NCBI GenBank assembly: GCA_949710005.1
Contig: OX453276.1
Location: forward strand, 24,067,349 to 24,131,348
Length of the DNA: 64,000 nt
DNA from: Ricordea florida
Taxonomy: Eukaryota; Cnidaria; Anthozoa; Corallimorpharia; Ricordeidae
Reading direction: 5' to 3'
Under the pieces are notes generated by a model that was not told the DNA's origin, searched no databases, and was given only the letters and a program-made list of their open reading frames with translations. Every line of letters begins with the position of its first letter. Within the stretch, counting starts at the first letter, position 1. Shown here piece after piece: positions 51,701 to 62,100 of the stretch. The position numbers were made by a program, and so were the translations under genes.

Positions 51701-53099
51701 TTCCAACAGACTTCACCAGCAGATGAGCAACCTTCAGCTGTTGGTCAGCGGAAAGCAATGGAAGAATAATAACAGCATTCCTACGTATCAAATCCCAACG
51801 TGCAATCAGCACGTTTTCCCAGGTGACTGAGCAAATCTGAATGGCGTAAATAGAGAAAACAAGTTACAAGAGAATAGACCAGTTTCATAAATGGCGACCA
51901 ATTTATTATTCTTTTGTTTTTATGGTAATGAACCTTACTGGCCTCGCTAGGATGTGCAAAATTCAATGGAATTTTTGTTCCAAAATGAGGTTAGTGGGTC
52001 TAATTAACATACATACAAAGGAATAATAAATCGGCCGCCATTTATGAAAGTGGTCCATAGCATGGCACATGTTCGCCACAGAACCGCTTGATGCCATGGA
52101 ACAAGAAGAGCTCGCGAAGTTTTGATCCTTTTTTTTTCAAACTAACCGTGGTAATACTACAACCAAAGCAAATTCTATGGCCAATCACATCAGATGCACA
52201 TACCAGACGAACCAATCACAACTCAAAGCAAGTACATATCACCATCAACGGCGCAGCAAACAAAAGTGCGAGGCAATCACGAATGGTAACAGTAATCTTC
52301 TTCTAGTTGGTTGAGAAAGTGACGCCACGAAAAACTAAAGCAATCGCGGAAGTATTTTACGAGCATTATAAACTTAAATTCATCAACAAATTGAGGAATT
52401 GAGGTATTCAACAATTTCCTTAACAATTCAAGGGTGATTACAACTGGATTTGACAAATTCACTCCCAGAAATGCTTACAATAACAATACACTCTAAAACA
52501 AGCAGACGATGGGAATTACAGCGTCACTACTCAAACCAAAGCCACACGAACAAATTTTCATACAAATTATCCAATCACGATCGAGTATCTAAACAGTTGA
52601 ATCTCTGCAAATGTTTTTTTTTATATTTCGCTTAAAATGCACATGATTTCCTCTATAAGCGTACAAAACATATCAAGACTGAAAAAGAACCATCTTAGTC
52701 GGTAGAAACTCGACAAAAATCTGCTGTTAAGCGTCAAGAACAAACATTCAGAATTGGTTAGCTCAGTTGGTAGAGCACCGGCCTGTCGAGCGGGAGGTCG
52801 TGAGTTCAATACCTCGGCCGGACCAACACTCAAGGTCTTAAAATAACTGAGGAGAATGTGCTGCCTTTGTTATGACATCTACAAATGGTGAGACATTCTA
52901 GCCTTCTAGGATAAAGACGAAAAACCGTACGCCCCGTCTCACAGCACTGTTCTTGTGGGACGTTAAAGATCCCACAACACTGTTCGAAAAGAGTAGGGGA
53001 CGTAGACCCCAGTGTTGTGGCTGTCCTTTGAATGATAAATCGATTTAATCAGGGCCACAAGTTAATTAGCATATGGCTATTACGTGCTACCCTGTATAA

Positions 53100-53138
<39 letters not shown>

Positions 53139-56100
53139 GCATGAAAATTTATCTGGGTGTCCTCGGTTCGAGTAGTCGAACTGTTTACGGGTTAGAGACT
53201 GAAATGAGTGATTTGCTGAGTGCAGTATTGACAATTTCTCGTTCATTTTACAGCCAGCAAGTGCGTGTATTTGTAAACAAACCACGAATTTCAAGTCTCT
53301 AACCCTTTTAATATTCAATCTGAGTTCAATGAAATACAAAACATTTTGAAACACTTGCAAACCTGCTTGAGCCGGCCATTTTGATGCCAGCCGTTGTGTG
53401 ATGGCATGATGTATTCTCATTAGTGCACGGTTACTAGGTGATGACGTGACGTATCACAAAATCACGTGATTGAGTTTAGCCAATCACGCGCATGGATTTA
53501 GTACATTGAATGAAGATTAAATATTAAAACAAAATATCACCTCAAAGGTATCGATTATAATTAAACCTGCTTCCTCTAAGTAAGATGTCTGAAGGAAGTG
53601 TATGGTACTCACAAAGGAGTAAAGGGAATGCAACAACAACGTAAGAAATAAATGGTCTCAAGGTTTGCGCATTGTCAGTGGCCCTTCTAAACAAGCGATA
53701 CCCTTTATAGCAATGGATGCCATTTCTGGCGAAAAATATGACAAACAATACACCAACGCGTGCAGTGCATCAACTGGTTACTAATTAGGGGCAAGTAAAA
53801 GAAAACAAAAAATTATAGCAATAAATTTTATACCTCTCCATCCCATAATGCTTTGAGGTCGGCTGCATCATCCAAAGAGGTAGAAAAAAAGGAGAGCAAG
53901 AAGTTAAGTTCTTTCGCTCCTGCTCCGTGGCTAAAGTCATTGCCAGCTCGTAACAAGTTTCTTATTCTCTGGATGCATATCGCGTTCTGTATGGGAGAAC
54001 ACGTAAGTTATTAGTTTAGAGAAAGTGAATAAGACACCGCCCTATCGAGTTTGCAGTCTGTTGAACTTAATCTTAACACGGGCTGTTATTATTTTGTCTT
54101 GTTTTTTGTTGTTACTTCACATTTCGGCAATCAAAGCACGAGACATTTAGAATTAAGCTAGTTGGTACTCACTAAAATTATCAGTGATAGTTTTTCTGAC
54201 AGTGATCTGATTGTTCCATCCAGCCACGCTGTTTGCGTTTATCATTATTATTATCACAGTAATTATTACTATTAATATTACCATTAAATGCGAATATGTG
54301 AAAATTTCATATGTGAACCGCGGGAGAGAGGATTTAATAAGTGAAAGATGGTCGCAGTTATGTGAACAAAGTTGCAAAGGTTAGACCTGAAAAAAATTAA
54401 TTTAGGCTTGAACGGGATTTGAACTCATGACCTTGTGATACCGGTGCAAAGATAAGACCTAATAAAAAGAAAAGGAAAAAAAAAATGGAAACCCCGATTT
54501 TTTTTCAGGTTTTATCTTTGCAACTGCTTAAGTTGCTAACATAACCGCCACGATCTTTCACTTATTAAATATTCTCATCATTATCAGGGTTTTCAATAAG
54601 AATTTTAGTAGCAGGAGAATATTGTGTAAAGCAACCGGATAATATTCTGAAAGCGCTCCTTGACTGAATTTAAAACTAGCTGAGGCCATCTAAATTTGAC
54701 AAGAGAATTCTTCGTAGTAGCCGGAAAATTCTTTGTAGTAGCCGGAGAATTCTCCGATCTCCGATACCTAATGAACACCCTGCATTATATGTTAATTAGT
54801 TCCGTGAGTAGAGCGAGAGTTTCCTGGCTGACAAGATTTAACACGCAATAAAATTAGTCAGTCTTTATCAGTTTCGACCAATTTGTTCAATTAAGGAATC
54901 TTTTGTCCATAAATCAAATTTCTTATGTTACCTATCACTATCTGTTTAATTTTCCCTTCAAATACATTTCTTTGGATGGTTAGAATTCACTTGGACAAAC
55001 TCTGATATGTCTCTGATATCACTTTGTGTAATTCTATGTCGGAGGGCATACATGAACAATATAACATGGCCGCGCGATACGAAATGTCTCAAGCATCAGA
55101 GCGGGCCGGACTCCTAAATCCTCGAATTTGATAGGTTAATCACGCACACGTGACCGGTCCAGCTTTTTACGATAAAGCCCACGGGCCGGATTTTTTCCCC
55201 GCTGCAGCAATCTCCTATCTCTTTTCTTACTTTAAAAAGAAGACATCCAAGAAAAATAAATAAATAAATAAGTTATTTATCGGGTAAGGTCGGTCCGTAT
55301 AATAAAAAACTGTGCCGTTGGTCTTGAGTACCTTGGGCACAGTTTTTTTGCCATACGTACCTTCCACCCGGTAAATAACATATACATCCTCAAAGGTGTG
55401 ATACCCGTTTCATCAACTTGCAACAACTTGGTATACCACTCAATCTTATATAAATGAACCAAGTTATCAATAGATTTGTTTACAGTGCTAAGTACTGTAT
55501 TTAGTCTTATCAATTGTATCAAATGAGTGATACCTGTAATAAGATGACTCTTGCATCTCTCTCCGCAGCTGACGACTCCTCCGTGTCTCCCACAGACACA
55601 AGACAATGCATCACTTTACTTGATGACAACATACTGGTGGCTTCATCGTTTTCTTCAACTAGTTTTATGTTTCTTAAATATATGTCCAGCTCTCCCAAGG
55701 AAAATCGTAAAAGGAGAGATGAGAACCGAGACATGGCAATCTTCTGGAGGGATGAAAATAAGGATTAGTAAAAACTAAAAACTACCTGTCAAATAATAAA
55801 ATCCGGCCACAAAACAGCCATTTTTCTCAAGTGCTCGCACAAAGCGTTCTTAGCGCCGCCATTGATATTTTACGCCCAACGCTATTCTACTATTCTAATT
55901 CTACTATTCGTTAATTTATCCTTATTTTTACTACTGCAATATCGTTTGGGCTTCGACCTATAAAAATAATCTCCCTCCGCCTTGTTATCCTGCAAAAGCG
56001 CGTTATTAGAATTATTAAGAAATCACATTTCAATGGTCATACGGAACCCATCTTTAAGGACCTCGGTATACTAAAATTTAATGATATCCATTTGCTTCAA

Positions 56101-59100
56101 CTGGGCCAATTTACGTATTCTAGCAAAAATTCATTCTTACCTCCAAAGTTTAATAACAATTTCTCTCAAAGCAATCAATTCCACTCTTACAATACAAGAA
56201 ATTCCCAGGCCTACCGTCTACCGTATTGTCGTACAAACACGAAGACGTTCTCGCCCTTTTTTCAAGGGCCTAAGTTTTTAATTCACTTGATAACAAGGTC
56301 ATCAACTCTCAATCCCTCTCCTCTTTTAAGAGAAAACTGAAGATTAAATTATTGAGTAAGTTTGAAAACAGTTCATAAATCTTTCCATCTTCGACTTTTC
56401 GCTTTCTTTTCTTCAAGTGATGTTGAACAGCTCTAGCTCATAGTTTGATGAGGCCTAACTTCTCATAAGCTCCTATAGTTTCTGTTAGGTCTCCTCGCCA
56501 CTTCCTTTTTTCTTCTTTTCCTATATTTTTTTGTAATTATTGTGTGGCAAATAAAAATATGCAACATATGCAGCAAACGTTGACTTGCTCAAATATATAT
56601 GTTGCGGTTCAATTTTAGCCTGGGTTCAAAATTTATTTTCCTTTGATTCAAACTCTAGATAGATACCCCAATAGATACTATTTGTGATATACATCAATGA
56701 TCTCCCGCAAAGTCTACTGAAGTCATCAATAGGCATGTATGCCGACGATACTGTTATATATTTCTCTCATTCCTGTCCAGATGTCATCAAACAGGTTCTT
56801 CAAAACGATCTTACCAATGTTGAGAAATGGTTAGTAAGCAACAGGTTGATACTCAATCAGAGTAAAACTAAATGGATGCTGTTTGGAACTAGGCAAAAAC
56901 TAGAACAGTGTCCAGATTATAAAATAAAGCTTCATGGGAAAAACATTGACAGAGTATCAAGCTTCTGTTACTTAGGGGTAACACTAGATGAGAATCTTTC
57001 ATGGAAGGAACATGTAGAATTGATTTGTAAGAGAGTAAGAAAACGTCTCGGCCTGCTGTCCCGCATACGACCCTACCTTACTCTAAAAGCTGCTAAATGC
57101 GTGTATAATTGTTTAGTTCAGCCGATGTTTGATTACACTAACACGGTATGGGATGGGCTGTCAATTGGTTGCAGTAACAGCTTGCAACGTCTGCAAAATA
57201 GAGCAGCACGCATTATACAAAGGAGGGCAACAACCGAAGGATCTTTTAAAATGTTAGGGTGGGTGGATTTGGAAACCCAAAGAAAAGCCCACAAATGCAT
57301 TTTAGTTTTTAAATGTTTAAATAATTTAGCTCCTCCATATTTGTCGGATTATTTTATTAGAAATTGCAACGTTCATTCATACAACACGAGGAAAAGGAAT
57401 GACATGCACTTGCCGAAACCCAAGTTAACGCTAGGGAAAAGGACTTTCAGATACTCTGGTGCGCTTCATTTTAATAATTTACCCACTACAATAAAAGAAG
57501 CAACATCGCTCCCCATTTTTAAAAATCTTCTTAGACTTTATTTTAGAGAGTAGTTTTTATATATTTTTAAGCGCTTTTTATCCGCTTTTTTTATAATTGT
57601 AATATTAATTTTTATATATAGAAATTTAATGTAGTCTTAATTTACGCAGGGCCCCTTTTGATACCAGCCAAGTGCTGATTGGGCCACCCTGCCTAAATAA
57701 AGTTGACTTCACTTCACTTCACTCATTATCATTAAACTACCAAAACCAAAACAAAAGAAAACCAAATTTAAACTAAGGATAAAACTGAACCACAACATCG
57801 GTCGTTCGGTCCGTATGGGAAAAAAACTGTGCCCGAAGTCTTGCGTACGTACTCAAGTCCAAGGGCACATTTTTTTGCCATACGGACCGACCTGGCCCGG
57901 TAAATAAATTATTATTATTATTTATTATTATTATTATTTTAATCTATAGATTATATTTTATAGTTAAAGATCATAGGTATAAAATTTATGGAGATTTTAA
58001 CTAGTGAAGTAAATTAGGGTATCTATTAATCTTAGGCTAATATTAGGGTTTCTTTATTAATAAAGTCGCGTCCGCCGATTGACACTTTTTAGATTTTAAT
58101 TAGTTATGGACTATATACTATAATTATGGAGATTTTTATTTAGTGAATTAAATTGGGGTATCTATCATCTTAAGCTAATATTAGGGTTTTTCATAATTAT
58201 GATTGTTGCATCTTTTATAGCATGTTTATGCCAATTTTTAAAAATGTAATTAACAAAGTACACATTACCAATGAATGTTTTCACCAATAAAGTTGTTCCA
58301 TTTTATTCTATTTTATTATTTTTCTTTGTAACATTAGTATTTTTAACGAGGGGTAATCGCTACAGCAGGGAAAAAAACTGGCCCGTGTGCCGTATCGTAA
58401 AAAGATGGAAAGGTCTCGAGCGCATGATAAGCCCATCAATTGCGAGGATTTAGGATTCCGGCCCGATCACATGCTTTAGAAAAAAAAAGTATTCTTTTTT
58501 TCACTGGATTAAAATATCCGTTCGTACCCTGGTCCCAACGTTTCTACACGACGCGATTACGGAGGCAGTACACAGCTCTTGCAACACACACCTAATAAAT
58601 TAACATAACCTTCGTTCCTGGCACTAAAAACAAGAAAAGAGGCTGTATTTGAGGTCAATAGAAATCAAACCGGCGAAAATATTTAACTAGAAATATGACG
58701 TACACATGTATGTCAGAACACGCTATTTATGTGTTTTTACAACAAAGCACTCGTTCCTTTCGCTTCTGCGTGGTCAAAACTTCTTTCACGACGTAGTTTG
58801 CTCACACTGCCCAAACCTGACGCCTGTTTTTCGCTTTCTTCAAATTTCAAGAGGCTGATTTTGAGTGACAAGATCCTTCTTAGACCTTATTCGTGGGCAG
58901 TACAGGAATGTTTTAAAATTTCTGAAAAATCTTTCAAATGATGGAAAATGCTACGATCCAAATATGGCTTTTGCAACACCGTGGGCTTTCACTCTGATGA
59001 TGACGAGCCTAAATCAAAGTGCTCTGTGAGCGATGTCATCCGATGTTATCTATGACGTCATTGTCTTAGCGTGAGATCAGGTTAAAATCATAGATTTAAC

Positions 59101-62100
59101 CACTGTGATGCATATCATTGACAATAACATATCATTCCGTATGAAAAAAGGAAGTAAAAAAAAAGAAAAAAAGAAAGAAACTGTCCCCGGCGGGACTCGA
59201 ACTTGGGCCGTCCACTTCACCAAAGGGGAATGATCCCCGCTAGACTACTGAGCAAGTCACGCAAGCGTACTTGATCGAGTTTACACCTGAGTGATCGAGT
59301 TAGTGACAAATCGTCCCCTCACAATATGTCATCCTGCATTGACATGCACGGATGACATAAAAACAGGATGACACAAGACAGAGAATTTAATTTGTTTCTT
59401 ATTGTACTTTTGGCGACAAGCTTGTTTCATTTTCGTCCTATTTTTCTTTCCAATTGTAGCATTTCAATTACAACTGTTGCTATTCTAAATTTATTCAGGT
59501 TATTCAATGGCTATTTTACTGTTTCACTCGTGTCAAGAAATCTTGAAATGCTGTTAGTTAACACTATTGTTTGGTCTCATTCCGTATGAAAGAAAGGAAG
59601 TAAAAGAAAAAAAGAAAGAAACTGTCCCAGGCGGTACTCGAACTTGGGCTGCCCACCTCACCGAAGGGGAATGATCAGCGCTAGACTACTGAGCAAGTCA
59701 CGCATGCGTACTTGATCGAGTTTACATCTGAGTGATCGAGTAATTGGCAAGTCGTCCCCTCACAATATGTCATCCTACATTAACATGCACGGATGACATA
59801 AAAACAGGATGACACAAGACAGAGAAATTAATTTGTTTCTTAATGTACTTTTGGCGACAAACTTGTTTCATTTTCGTCTTATTTTTCTTTCCAATTGTAG
59901 CATTTCAATTACAACTGTTGCCATTCTAAATTTATTCAGGCTATTTATTCCATGGCTATTTTACGGTTTCATTCGTGTCAAGAAATGTTGAAATGCGGTC
60001 ATTTCGCGTTGTTGTTTCGAGAAGGAAGACAAAGAGATCTACCAGAATATATTTTTCACGTGGATTTTCATTGTGCCGTTAGTTAACACTATTGTTTGGT
60101 CTCATACCAGTTGACTTCGTCGTAGTGTTTTCTTTTAGCTCTCTAATGGCGCTTCGGTAGCCGATCAAAAACAGAGAAATGCGTTTGGCTGCAGATATCA
60201 TTTTGTTAAACTGTAAGACTTCAATGCCGTACCCACCTCGGATGTCATTTCCACTAACTGACATAGAACCTCGGTTGTAGTGCGGTTGAATAACGTCGCT
60301 ATTGATGGCGTGGTCGCACTTTTTCGGTGACGTTCGCAGATTCCTTCAACACTTACGTTGAGAAGAAACAAACTAAAGATGTTCACAACAAGCTCCAAGC
60401 CTTTAAACCAATTCATAACTTCTCCCGGAAGTCTTTTGTTCCTGGATTTTTTCGCTGAAGGTTCGGCAGTGATCGAAGAAATCCGTTTTATGTGAACTGC
60501 TGTGACTTCTTCATACAGAATTTGCCAGATTGTTGTTGTTTGACCAATGGGAAGCCCTTGGATGGCTTTAAAGAATCTGAAATGACAATAAAATGTAACT
60601 AGCATTCTTGAAATTCATGACTATAATGCAGAAGAGGAAGACAAAAGAAGTCAAGTAGAGTGACGTGTTTGGATAACGTTCAAAATACTGTATGATAGCT
60701 CAGTTGGTAGAGCACTGCTCCGGTATCGCAGAGGTCATGGGTTCGAATCCCGTTCAGGCCTGTCATTACAAAATACTGTATGTCAACATGAATTTTGCCC
60801 TTAAAAACACCGCCTTTTAGAAGCTAAATCCTAAACAACCCATTTTTTAACATATATCCTAAACAACCCATTCCTTAACATATATTCTAAACAACCAAAT
60901 TCCTTACATGTATCCTAAACAACCCATTCCTTAACATATAACCTAAACAACCAAATTCCTTACATGTATCCTAAACAACCCATTCCTTACATGTATCCTA
61001 AACAACCCATTCCTTAACAGAAAATCCTAAACAACCAATTCCTCAACATATATCCTAAACAACCAATTCCTTAACATATATCCTAAACAACCCAGTCTTT
61101 AACATATATCCCAAACAACCCATTCCTTAACAAATATCCTAAACGCTCTGCTTCATAAGATATCAAACACGATGAACTTCGTAAAAGTAAAACGACGCAC
61201 AGAGGACTTTTCAACTCTACTCAAGTTGTTTGACTGATCTGTAACTTATCACTGCAGCTCGTACTTGATGTATTAATGTAAGCTAAGGGCGTGATATTCA
61301 ACAGAAAAGTCGATTAGCACTTGCCGAGGACAAAACAGCAACTGCAGATATCCCAGTTTAGTGCTAATTGACTTCTAATGAGCCGCGAGCACCAAAAGAC
61401 TCAAATCGAAACAACAATGTGGTTTACGAGAAAAGTAACGATTTACTCGATGAAATGCGAGTTACAAGTTTAAGGGATTTCAGTTCACTTTGAAACCAAT
61501 TTTGCAGCCTCTTTATTCTTGCTCGCTTTTTTCGATGGTTGATGTGCTCACAATTCTCGTGCCATTTCCAAAACCACTCAGGCGCTAACCAATACTCAGT
61601 AGCTCGCATTCGTTTTCTGGCGCTTGATGTTGACAACACGTGACCGCGTTCTGATTGGACTGTCCTCATCTGATGTGATTGGTGTAAAATGAAGTAGTTT
61701 CCACAGTTGTATTGCAGGCTCAAATATAGGCCTCTATTAACTTGTTCACGCGCCATCTGTGGCGGGAATCCAGAGAAAGGGAATAAACAAGGCGGATTGA
61801 TTACGATGTCTGTCTTCAAGTGGCAAGCAATTTTGTAACAGTTGGTTCGGATAAATGCTTCGGTTTTTGTTTTAGGCCAATCAATTGAAAACCATCGTAA
61901 CCACTACTCTTGATAATACAAAACATCGTAAAATGTATATAATGCAGTACTTACTTTCTACTGAAATGTGAGGGGAGACAAGTAGGAGCGCAGGAAGATT
62001 GATCCCCATCCCTAAACGAGGCCACGACTGCCACCACTAGTTTGTCAAACTATTGGGAAAATGAAAGCTTTTATGAATCACACAGCGTGGTACTTGCTTC

